The translations under genes were made by a program, and so were the position numbers. Shown here piece by piece: positions 1 through 5,955 of a stretch of DNA of 6,182 nt; the first letter of the stretch is position 1; each line of letters starts with the position of its first letter. The notes under the pieces are model-generated. The model had not been told where the DNA came from and did not search any database. It saw only the letters and a list, made by a program, of their open reading frames with translations. The DNA lies in assembly GCA_023260615.1 (NCBI GenBank), contig JALQUY010000091.1:1-6182 (forward strand). The letters run 5' to 3'. The DNA comes from Schleiferiaceae bacterium (GTDB taxonomy: Bacteria; Bacteroidota; Bacteroidia; Flavobacteriales; Schleiferiaceae).

Positions 1-126
1 GGGTATGGGTTCACCAAGGACTATCCCGCCGAGAAGTACTACCGCGATGCAAAACTCTGCACCATTGGCGAGGGCACATCGGAAATCCAAAAATTGGTGA
101 TTTCACGCGAAATGCTGCGCGGCTGA
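1..126 (+). CDS. Acyl-CoA dehydrogenase, C-terminal fragment (5' end outside window)
   Basis: Reading frame 1 is open from the first base to a TGA at 124-126 and gives 41 residues. The segment contains KDYPAEKYYRDAKLCTIGEG followed by TSEIQ. This is the end of the last helical domain of the acyl-CoA dehydrogenase family, where the Y-R-D-A/I-x-x-x-x-I-x-E-G-T-S-E-I-Q signature lies close to the FAD/substrate site. The family are cytoplasmic FAD flavoenzymes that form the trans-2,3 double bond in acyl-CoA during beta-oxidation or branched-chain amino-acid breakdown. The catalytic glutamate lies upstream in most short-chain family members and cannot be checked here. Chain-length specificity cannot be read from this fragment. 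The fragment ends at the usual place for the family, so the C-terminus looks intact. Confidence 0.93.
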   Translation, partial: GYGFTKDYPAEKYYRDAKLCTIGEGTSEIQKLVISREMLRG

Positions 127-142
127 GAATCCCCTGATACGA

Positions 143-156
143 AACGAGCAATCGTT
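143..156 (+). other. Small hairpin with GCAA loop downstream of the acyl-CoA dehydrogenase
   Basis: AACGA (143-147) and TCGTT (152-156) are perfect reverse complements around a GCAA loop, a GNRA-type tetraloop. The hairpin begins 16 bp after the stop codon at 126. The stem is only 5 bp and AT-containing, and only a short TTTT (163-166) follows at a distance, so this is a poor intrinsic terminator. It may mark the 3' end of the upstream transcript or be chance. The rest of the 118-bp gap shows no convincing promoter or gene. Confidence 0.2.
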
Positions 157-244
157 CACTCATTTTGGGCCCACTTTCCTCAATAGGAGGGCGGATTACC
201 TGCGTTCAAAGCCTTACATTTGGAATGCTATAAATTCAGGTACC

Positions 245-3200
245 GTGAAGCACGTTTTAAGACTTTTCGCTTTCTTCCTTTTTACACAATCGGCCTTTGC
301 CTCTCACTATTTGGGCGGAGAAATCACATGGCGCTGCTTTGACAGTGGTCCCAATGCGGGTAAATACAAGTTTTATGTGATCCTGTACCGCGAATGTGGT
401 ACCGGTGCGTCTACCTTTTTGCCCAACCCTGTGGTCTTGTCCACCAACGCACCAGGCGGGTCTATTTCCTGTGCGCAAGTGGGTTCTGCTACGGACGTTT
501 CTCCCAACTGCTGGGATGGAACGCAAGAAATTAACTGCAACGGGGTGACCTCGGGCCAAGGAGCTGTTGAAGAGCGCCGGTACGAGTCCGGGTACATCAC
601 GCTGACGGGTGTGCCTCCCGCAGGAGGTTGGTACTTCACGTTTACCGACTGCTGCCGTCCCTCCATCACCAACTTAACGTCTGCATCAAGCTCCTACACC
701 CTTCGTGCATACATGTTTCCCTACACGATTAACGGGGTGCCCCAGAACGCAAACCCTTGCTACGACTCGTCTCCTCGTTTCTTGGAGCCGCCCAAGTCGG
801 TGATTTGCTCTGGCTACGAGTACACCTATGCGCACAATGCATTCGACGATGACTTGGATTCTGTCGTCTACAACTGGGCCTATCCTCAGACGACCTCTAA
901 TGGCACTAACGCCTCGTTTACAACAGGCTATGCCTTCAACAACCCCTTCCCGAATGGAGGCAACACGGTAAACTTTAACCAGCAGACGGGTGCGATGACC
1001 TTCAACCCTTCGGCTGGTGGTTCTTTCGCTTCTTGTGTTGAGGTAAACGCCTACCGGTGTAACCAAAAGATTGCGTCGGTATATCGTGATATTCCCGTCA
1101 TTATCCGTACGGATTGCGGATTTAATACGCCGCCGACCGTTCAGATCAACAATTTGCCCAACTTCCCCGCCTTGGTGCCCGTAGTAGCTTCAGGCGACAC
1201 GTTGTACTGGGAAACCACGGTCTATGCGGGCCAAGAAGTAAAATTTGACCTCGTTTCGCAGGATGCGCAGCTACTGCCCAATTTCTTGCCACAGACCATT
1301 GAGTTCTCGCCTTCCGGTGGACAGCTGGGGGTTCCGTTGAACAATCCCAATGCAGGCTGTTTGAACCCGCCTTGTGCAACCGTAAATCCCAAGTCTCCGC
1401 AGACTTCGTTTACGTCGACCCTAAACAATGAGATCACGTTTGATTGGCAAACGAACTGTAACCATATATCCTATCAGAACAACTCCTGTGGAACGCCCAC
1501 GAACCGCTACGTATTTGCCTTGCGGATGCAAGACAACTTCTGTGTGGCGCCGGCTATTCGCGTAGCGTCCGTGGTTATTAATGTGGTATCCACCATTCCT
1601 GTGCCTCCTGATTTGTCTCAGGCTTGTGTTTCTAAAGAACCATCCGGCGGATTGACCATCAACTGGGGCTATCCCTTGGATACGGGCATGAACTTCGATG
1701 CCTATGTGGTCTTCCGTGGCGGTTCGCCTTCGGTTCCCTTTGTGGCCATTGACACTATTTGGAACTACAGCGATCAGTCCTACACGGACGTGGCACCGTT
1801 AAGTGGTGCGAACTACTACTACATGCGCTCGTTGGGTGGCTGTGGCTACACCTCTGTAACCTCTGATACGATTCGCTTGATGGAATTGGCGGTCACGCCC
1901 ATTCCTCCCACGAACTCCTCAGTAGCCCAATTGGATTGGAATGCCCCTTATACGGGTGCAACTCCTACGTATGAAATCTGGCGCCGTCCCCAGGGTACGG
2001 GCGCTGCAGGCTGGGCGCAAGTAGCTACCACCACAAACAAGACGTTCAACGATACCGTCAACATTTGTGGACAGGATCTAGAATACCAAATCCGCATCAA
2101 TGGTGCCTGTAATTCTACCCTGGACGGAGGGTACTTCTCGGACCAAAACAATACGGATGTTCTGAAGATTGACTCTGTAACGGTGAATGGCGGTACCGCA
2201 TTGATCTCCTGGACCCCAGGTACCAATGGCGATATTGTCAACTACGACATCTTGGAATGGGTACCCGGTACCGGATGGAGCTCTATTGCAACGGTCCCGA
2301 ATACCGTGAGCATGCCCTATCCTTTGCCAGGTGCTGCCCCCGGCTCCTCTGTGAAGCGTTACAAGGTGATGTCTACGGATAGCTGTGGCAACCAAAGTTC
2401 AGATTTACTCGTTTCGGCACACAACAATATGTTGCTTACGGAAAACATGGATCCATGTGAGGGTATCATGCGCTTGCGTTGGAACCAGTACCGCGGTTGG
2501 GCGGGCGGTGTAAAGGAATACCGCGTTTTGGCGGATGTAACGCCTCCCGGTGGTCCTACGCAACCTGGCGTACTCCTGGCAACTAAAGCCCCCGGAGATA
2601 CAGCCTTCAATACGCGCGATTTGATTGGCGGCTGGTCCTACTGCTACTACATCAAGGCGGTTGACACGGCGGGCCAGCGTTTCTCGTCCTCCAACGAGGT
2701 TTGTATCAATTCCTTGGCGGTTCAGCGTTCACGCTTGCTCTACCTAGCGAAGACCTCTGTGCGCAACGATAACGCGGTAGAGTTAGTGACCTTCATCGAC
2801 AAGGATGCGGATATCATTCACTTTGACCTGCAGCGTGCGGATCGCGATGGCGCACCCTTCACATCCCTAGGTTTGATTCCAAAGCCTGTTTCTCCACCGT
2901 GGGAGATTCGCTTCAAAGATTTCTCTGCAGACCCCAACAACCACCGCTACCAATACCGATTTGTCGCTACGGATAGCTGTGGTGGAATTGACACGGCATC
3001 CAATATTGGCACCAACATCCTTTTGGAAGTTCAGCCTGTAGACAACCTGACCAACATCCTCACGTGGAATCCCTACCAAGAATTCATGGGCGGTGTTTTG
3101 AAGTACGATATCTACCGAAGCGTAGGGGAGAACGGTGGTATGTCCTTCGTGGGCACCACCACAGATACCATCTTTACGGATAACATCCGTCCTCTTGGGG

Positions 3201-3604
3201 ACAACGTGGGCATCTTCTGCTACAAGGTCGTGGCGACCGAAGGCCCAAGCCCGTTGATGTTCACCGACTTCGATGGTTCGGTCTTTACCTCTACGTCTAA
3301 CGTGGTGTGTGCGGAACACAATCCTCGTGTGTTCATCCCGAATTCTTTCAACCCGAATTCAGACGTTCTTGAGAACCGCACCTGGAGACCTAAGCAAGTC
3401 TATGTCGAGAGCGGTACCTACTCGCTGGAGATTTTTGACCGTTGGGGCAACAAGGTATTCAGCACTTCGGAGGAACTGAAAGGATGGGACGGCACCATCG
3501 ACGGCACGAAGGCCGCTGAAGGCAGCTACATCTACCAACTGAACTACCGTTCAAAACAAGGTGAGCCTGTGGAACTGCGCGGAACGCTCCTCCTGATCTA
3601 TTAA
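245..3604 (+). CDS. Large exported multi-domain surface protein with type B T9SS C-terminal (gliding-motility-associated) domain
   Basis: This 1119-residue protein is predicted to be exported by Sec and then moved across the outer membrane by the type IX secretion system. It starts at GTG 245; no in-frame ATG lies nearby, and the GTG gives a clean signal peptide (K2, R6, hydrophobic core, cleavage likely after residue 20, SAFA|SHYL). Residues ~21-60 contain SHYLGGEITWRC and YKFYVILYREC, an N-terminal module recurrent in large Bacteroidota surface proteins. Residues ~60-450 are Cys/Asn/Thr/Pro-rich beta-type sequence. About six fibronectin-III-like modules follow, starting near 453, 547, 639, 729, 826 and 924. 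Residues ~1026-1119 (VFIPNSFNPN, YSLEIFDRWGNKVF, GWDGT, GSYIYQL) match the CHU_C/TIGR04131 type B sorting domain. I count about 28 cysteines, none in the sorting domain, suggesting disulfides. The domain makeup suggests adhesion or matrix binding, but the ligand is unknown and no enzymatic motif is seen. An intrinsic terminator follows 22 bp after the stop. Confidence 0.93.
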   Translation: MKHVLRLFAFFLFTQSAFASHYLGGEITWRCFDSGPNAGKYKFYVILYRECGTGASTFLPNPVVLSTNAPGGSISCAQVGSATDVSPNCWDGTQEINCNGVTSGQGAVEERRYESGYITLTGVPPAGGWYFTFTDCCRPSITNLTSASSSYTLRAYMFPYTINGVPQNANPCYDSSPRFLEPPKSVICSGYEYTYAHNAFDDDLDSVVYNWAYPQTTSNGTNASFTTGYAFNNPFPNGGNTVNFNQQTGAMTFNPSAGGSFASCVEVNAYRCNQKIASVYRDIPVIIRTDCGFNTPPTVQINNLPNFPALVPVVASGDTLYWETTVYAGQEVKFDLVSQDAQLLPNFLPQTIEFSPSGGQLGVPLNNPNAGCLNPPCATVNPKSPQTSFTSTLNNEITFDWQTNCNHISYQNNSCGTPTNRYVFALRMQDNFCVAPAIRVASVVINVVSTIPVPPDLSQACVSKEPSGGLTINWGYPLDTGMNFDAYVVFRGGSPSVPFVAIDTIWNYSDQSYTDVAPLSGANYYYMRSLGGCGYTSVTSDTIRLMELAVTPIPPTNSSVAQLDWNAPYTGATPTYEIWRRPQGTGAAGWAQVATTTNKTFNDTVNICGQDLEYQIRINGACNSTLDGGYFSDQNNTDVLKIDSVTVNGGTALISWTPGTNGDIVNYDILEWVPGTGWSSIATVPNTVSMPYPLPGAAPGSSVKRYKVMSTDSCGNQSSDLLVSAHNNMLLTENMDPCEGIMRLRWNQYRGWAGGVKEYRVLADVTPPGGPTQPGVLLATKAPGDTAFNTRDLIGGWSYCYYIKAVDTAGQRFSSSNEVCINSLAVQRSRLLYLAKTSVRNDNAVELVTFIDKDADIIHFDLQRADRDGAPFTSLGLIPKPVSPPWEIRFKDFSADPNNHRYQYRFVATDSCGGIDTASNIGTNILLEVQPVDNLTNILTWNPYQEFMGGVLKYDIYRSVGENGGMSFVGTTTDTIFTDNIRPLGDNVGIFCYKVVATEGPSPLMFTDFDGSVFTSTSNVVCAEHNPRVFIPNSFNPNSDVLENRTWRPKQVYVESGTYSLEIFDRWGNKVFSTSEELKGWDGTIDGTKAAEGSYIYQLNYRSKQGEPVELRGTLLLIY
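2159..3304 (+). repeat. Two-module super-repeat within the fibronectin-III-like array
   Basis: Protein residues ~639-1020 appear to be two copies of a two-domain unit. Landmarks recur at a near-constant offset: TDSCG at C714 and C912 (198 residues apart), and WNxY...GGVxxY at W746 and W941 (195 residues apart). At DNA level the 16-mer CTACGGATAGCTGTGG is identical at 2373-2388 and 2967-2982, 594 bp or exactly 198 codons apart. The rest of the modules has diverged strongly, so an old duplication or gene conversion is more likely than a recent tandem copy. The outer limits given are approximate domain edges judged by eye. Confidence 0.55.
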
Positions 3605-3626
3605 GGTTAACCCTTTAATAACGCAA

Positions 3627-3653
3627 AGAGCCGCCTCACAAGGGCGGCTTTTT
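3627..3653 (+). terminator. Rho-independent terminator of the T9SS surface-protein gene
   Basis: AGCCGCC (3629-3635) and GGCGGCT (3643-3649) form a perfect GC-rich 7-bp stem around a 7-nt loop. A G-T wobble and an A-T pair extend it outwards (3627-3628 with 3650-3651). A run of five T (3649-3653) follows immediately. It lies 22 bp after the stop at 3604 and upstream of guaB, so it should separate the two transcription units. Confidence 0.9.
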
Positions 3654-3656
3654 CGT

Positions 3657-3664
3657 TATCTTTG
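3657..3664 (+). promoter_or_regulatory. Bacteroidota-type -7 promoter element (TATCTTTG) for guaB
   Basis: TATCTTTG matches the Bacteroidota primary-sigma -7 consensus TAnnTTTG at every fixed position. It lies 27 bp before the guaB ATG, placing the expected transcription start near 3668-3672 and giving a leader of about 20-24 nt. No TTTG/TTG -33 element is found at the expected distance. That region is instead occupied by the terminator stem, so the promoter would be a one-box version. The match and its position right after a terminator support the call; the start site is inferred. Confidence 0.65.
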
Positions 3665-3666
3665 CA

Positions 3667-3689
3667 CGCAATTTAGACCGTAAATTGCG
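3667..3689. repeat. Perfect 9-bp inverted repeat in the guaB leader (candidate operator or 5' mRNA hairpin)
   Basis: CGCAATTTA (3667-3675) and TAAATTGCG (3681-3689) are exact reverse complements around the 5-nt spacer GACCG. The element begins 2 bp after the -7 box and ends 2 bp before the guaB ATG. If transcription starts near 3668-3672, most of the leader would be this stem-loop. It could be a regulator's operator, an RNA hairpin that protects the 5' end or limits ribosome access, or chance. The outer ACGCAA and TTGCGC faintly recall PurR half-sites, but the spacing and centre differ from the enterobacterial box. Confidence 0.55.
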
Positions 3690-3691
3690 CC

Positions 3692-5164
3692 ATGGAATCA
3701 AACCTTCCCAAAGTCATCGGAGAGTACCTCACGTACGATGACGTCCTCCTCGTCCCTGCTTTTTCAGAAGTCCTTCCGCGCGATGTTCGGATCGAATCCA
3801 AATTCACGCGTAACATCACGCTGAAGACGCCGATTATTAGTTCGGCCATGGATACCGTAACGGAAGCTACCATGGCCATTGCCATGGCGCAGGACGGCGG
3901 TATCGGGGTACTACACAAAAATATGACCGCTGAAAAGCAGGCGATGGAAGTGCGCAAAGTCAAGCGTGCTGAAAGCGGTATGATCATGGATCCCGTGACC
4001 TTGGCTGCTGATGCCCTGATTGGCGAGGCAAAAAAATTGATGTCGGAATACCGCATTGGTGGCATACCCGTGGTGGATGGGAACAAGAAGTTGATCGGCA
4101 TCATCACCAACCGGGATTTGCGTTTTGAAACGGAAGATCACAAAACGGTAGGCGAAGTCATGACCGCTCAGCCGCTAGTGACTGCGGACGAACGCACCAC
4201 TATGGAAGAGGCGGAGGGCATTCTCCAGGCCAACAAGATTGAAAAACTCCCCGTGGTCCGCAAAGACGGCACCTTGATGGGCTTGATTACGTACCGTGAT
4301 ATCAGCAAAAAGCGCAATAAGCCCAACGCCAATAAAGATGACTTTGGTCGCTTGCGCGTGGCTGCTGCTGTGGGTGTAACTCCTGACGTTTTGGACCGCG
4401 TTACCTTGTTGGTTGCGGCAAATGTTGACGCCATTGTCATCGATACGGCCCACGGGCATACCCAAGGTGTCGTGGACGCCCTGAAGAAGGTTAAAGGTCA
4501 ATTCCCTCAGCTCGATGTCGTAGTAGGCAACATAGCTACGGCCGAAGCGGCTAAATTCTTGGTGGCAGCAGGTGCTGACGCCGTTAAGGTGGGCATTGGC
4601 CCCGGTTCCATCTGTACCACCCGTGTGGTGGCAGGTGTGGGGGTACCCCAGCTATCGGCCGTTATGGTCGTGGCCGACGCCATCAAAGGCTCTGGTGTTC
4701 CCGTAATTGCTGACGGTGGTATTCGGTACACCGGGGACATCGTCAAGGCGATTGCTGCAGGCGCGGATTCCGTGATGTTGGGTTCATTGCTAGCAGGAAC
4801 CAATGAGGCACCCGGAGAGTCTATCATTTTGGACGGCCGCCGCTTTAAATCCTACCGTGGCATGGGTTCGGTCGAAGCCATGGAAGCAGGATCCAAGGAC
4901 CGCTACTTCCAGGACGTCGAAGACGATATTAAAAAGTTGGTCCCAGAAGGCATTGTAGGCCGCGTTCCATACAAAGGTGAGGTCAAGGATGTCATGTACC
5001 AGTTCATTGGCGGTTTGCGCGCTGGAATGGGCTACTGCGGCGCAAAAGATGTGGAGACGCTCAAGGAAAAGGCGCAGTTTGTGCGCATCACGGCTTCTGG
5101 CATTGCAGAAAGCCATCCCCACGACGTCACCATCACACGCGAAGCGCCAAACTACAGCCGTTAA
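3692..5164 (+). CDS. guaB: Inosine-5'-monophosphate dehydrogenase
   Basis: This 490-residue cytoplasmic enzyme oxidises IMP to XMP with NAD+, the committed step of GTP synthesis; the length is normal for bacterial GuaB. The TIM-barrel start contains TYDDVLLVPA (residues 14-23). Two CBS domains interrupt the barrel at ~95-150 and ~154-210; in the family they bind adenine or guanine nucleotides and regulate oligomer state. Catalytic features are present: DTAHGH (251-256, NAD side), the loop GIGPGSICTT with nucleophile Cys308, DGG with Asp341 for IMP ribose, GSLLAGT (364-370), YRGMGS (388-393), and the flap dyad Arg404-Tyr405 in DRYFQ. Cys308 and Arg404 are both offset by 3 from the E. coli residues as I recall them (305 and 401), so spacing is conserved. 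ATG 3692 fits the family N-terminus. It has its own promoter-like box and probably forms a single-gene unit, and it converges with the next gene at a shared TTAA. No inactivating change is seen. Confidence 0.98.
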   Translation: MESNLPKVIGEYLTYDDVLLVPAFSEVLPRDVRIESKFTRNITLKTPIISSAMDTVTEATMAIAMAQDGGIGVLHKNMTAEKQAMEVRKVKRAESGMIMDPVTLAADALIGEAKKLMSEYRIGGIPVVDGNKKLIGIITNRDLRFETEDHKTVGEVMTAQPLVTADERTTMEEAEGILQANKIEKLPVVRKDGTLMGLITYRDISKKRNKPNANKDDFGRLRVAAAVGVTPDVLDRVTLLVAANVDAIVIDTAHGHTQGVVDALKKVKGQFPQLDVVVGNIATAEAAKFLVAAGADAVKVGIGPGSICTTRVVAGVGVPQLSAVMVVADAIKGSGVPVIADGGIRYTGDIVKAIAAGADSVMLGSLLAGTNEAPGESIILDGRRFKSYRGMGSVEAMEAGSKDRYFQDVEDDIKKLVPEGIVGRVPYKGEVKDVMYQFIGGLRAGMGYCGAKDVETLKEKAQFVRITASGIAESHPHDVTITREAPNYSR

Positions 5165-5886
5165 TTGGGCGAAGTGGCAGCCTCGGCTGCTTGGATGGCC
5201 TGAAATTCTTCAAAGCACAGCAATAAGCTTTGCAGCAGGACATAGTCCGTGGCGGAGCGAATTTGGCTCTCATTCCATTGGCAGAAGAGTAGGAATTCCT
5301 CCACTTGCGCGGAAGTCAGTCCGGTGAGTTCGAATAGGGCGCTTCGGTTTTGGCTTTGCGCCAATTTTTCGCGGTAGGATTCACTTTCTAAAATGGCCTC
5401 CAGTTCACGCAATTGACGCGGCCGGTTACCAAATTGATCGTAGAGCATATCGAGCGGGTTTGCCATCGTGGGTTTGACCCGTGTGGGTACGTGAATGCCC
5501 GATCCTTCGGGACGAGCCGGGCTTTGCATCGGCATCTCCTTGGGCAAGTTGCTCGTCAGTTTGTACGCGGTTACGGGCACTTCTTCGAGCAGGTAATTTT
5601 GGGGCAGGAGGGTGATTTGCACGTTTTGTTCGGCCCGAATGGCGGCATAACGGTAGGAAAAACCGGGTTTAGAAAACACCAAGGTGTCGCCTGCCTGACC
5701 GCGCAAACTGAAAGTTCCGTCGTCTTCGGAGGCAAAGGCTTCTTCCGTTCGGGCATTGACGATGATGACCCAGGGCAGCGGCTCGAGGGTCTTGTCTTCC
5801 ACGATTCGGCCCGAAAAAACTACAGGCGATTGCCCCAAGGCGGTCAGCCCTAGCAGAAAAAAGAAAAGAAATAGCCCGTTACGCAT
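5161..5886 (-). CDS. Exported protein with carboxypeptidase-regulatory-like domain, function unknown
   Basis: This 241-residue protein has an N-terminal signal peptide (MRNG, then a Phe/Leu-rich core, cleavage likely near residue 18 at ALG|QS), so it should be periplasmic or attached to the envelope. Residues ~23-107 (VFSGRIVEDKTLEPLPWVII, DDGTFSLRGQAGDTLVFSKPGF, then LLEEVPVTAY) have the pattern of the CarboxypepD_reg-like beta-sandwich seen at the start of TonB-dependent receptors and in short standalone Bacteroidota proteins. There is no TonB box or barrel. After a Pro-rich linker (~115-145), the C-terminal half (~143-232) is predicted helical, with NPLDMLYDQFGNRPRQLREL and FELTGLTSAQVEEFLLFC. 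I recognise this half only as a conserved Bacteroidota type without known activity. ATG 5886 is the natural start because the signal peptide begins there. It overlaps guaB by 4 bp at the stop and is divergent from the ABC-F gene. Confidence 0.85.
   Translation of the reverse strand: MRNGLFLFFFLLGLTALGQSPVVFSGRIVEDKTLEPLPWVIIVNARTEEAFASEDDGTFSLRGQAGDTLVFSKPGFSYRYAAIRAEQNVQITLLPQNYLLEEVPVTAYKLTSNLPKEMPMQSPARPEGSGIHVPTRVKPTMANPLDMLYDQFGNRPRQLRELEAILESESYREKLAQSQNRSALFELTGLTSAQVEEFLLFCQWNESQIRSATDYVLLQSLLLCFEEFQAIQAAEAATSPN
5177..5190. other. GC-rich hairpin 12 bp past the guaB stop, inside the converging gene
   Basis: GCAGC (5177-5181) pairs perfectly with GCTGC (5186-5190) around CTCG; the inner C-G at 5182/5185 is also complementary. 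It lies in the last codons of the minus-strand gene (the Ala-Ala-Glu-Ala-Ala stretch). No T-run follows on the plus strand, so it is not a standard intrinsic terminator. It is the only obvious structure between guaB and the converging gene and might stabilise the guaB mRNA 3' end. The Ala codons alone could also produce it. Confidence 0.25.
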
Positions 5887-5928
5887 GCAGTTGGGGAAAT
5901 TACAACAACCATGCCTCGCAGGAATGCC

Positions 5929-5936
5929 GATATTTG
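5929..5936 (+). promoter_or_regulatory. Candidate -7 promoter element (GATATTTG) for the ABC-F gene
   Basis: GATATTTG differs from the Bacteroidota -7 consensus TAnnTTTG at only the first base. It ends 19 bp before the ATG at 5956, so transcription would start around 5940-5943 with a leader of about 15 nt. No TTTG -33 element is seen at the usual spacing. The 69-bp intergenic region must hold the promoters of both divergent genes; no good minus-strand match was found for the gene at 5161-5886. Confidence 0.4.
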
Positions 5937-5955
5937 CAGTTCAATTCCAGTATTC

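Noticed and set aside
185..190. AGGAGG, a perfect Shine-Dalgarno-like hexamer
   Set aside because: It lies 54 bp upstream of the GTG at 245 and no start codon with an open frame follows at a usable distance. Bacteroidota rarely depend on such sites. Chance is likely.
219..248. TTTG at 219-222 and TATAAA at 229-234 as a promoter for the surface-protein gene
   Set aside because: The position a -33/-7 pair would need (about 241-248) matches TAnnTTTG poorly, and TATAAA is only 10 bp from the start codon, leaving almost no leader. Not enough support.
2867..3319. 150-codon minus-strand open frame inside the surface-protein gene
   Set aside because: The composition is Arg/His/Val-rich with no family resemblance. 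It is antisense to well-supported FnIII modules. Shadow frame.
3605..3612. GGTTAACC palindrome directly after the stop of the surface-protein gene
   Set aside because: It has no loop, so it cannot form a hairpin by itself. An 8-bp palindrome is expected by chance at this scale, and the real terminator is downstream.
3666..3690. guaB leader palindrome as a true PurR box
   Set aside because: Only the outer ACGCAA/TTGCGC ends resemble it. The centre and spacing differ from the 16-bp enterobacterial site, and I know of no PurR of that type acting in Bacteroidota. Kept only as an unassigned inverted repeat.
5413..5853. 146-codon open frame on the plus strand, antisense to the exported-protein gene
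   Set aside because: It has no recognisable domain and fully overlaps a gene with a signal peptide and a known fold on the other strand. It is a shadow frame.
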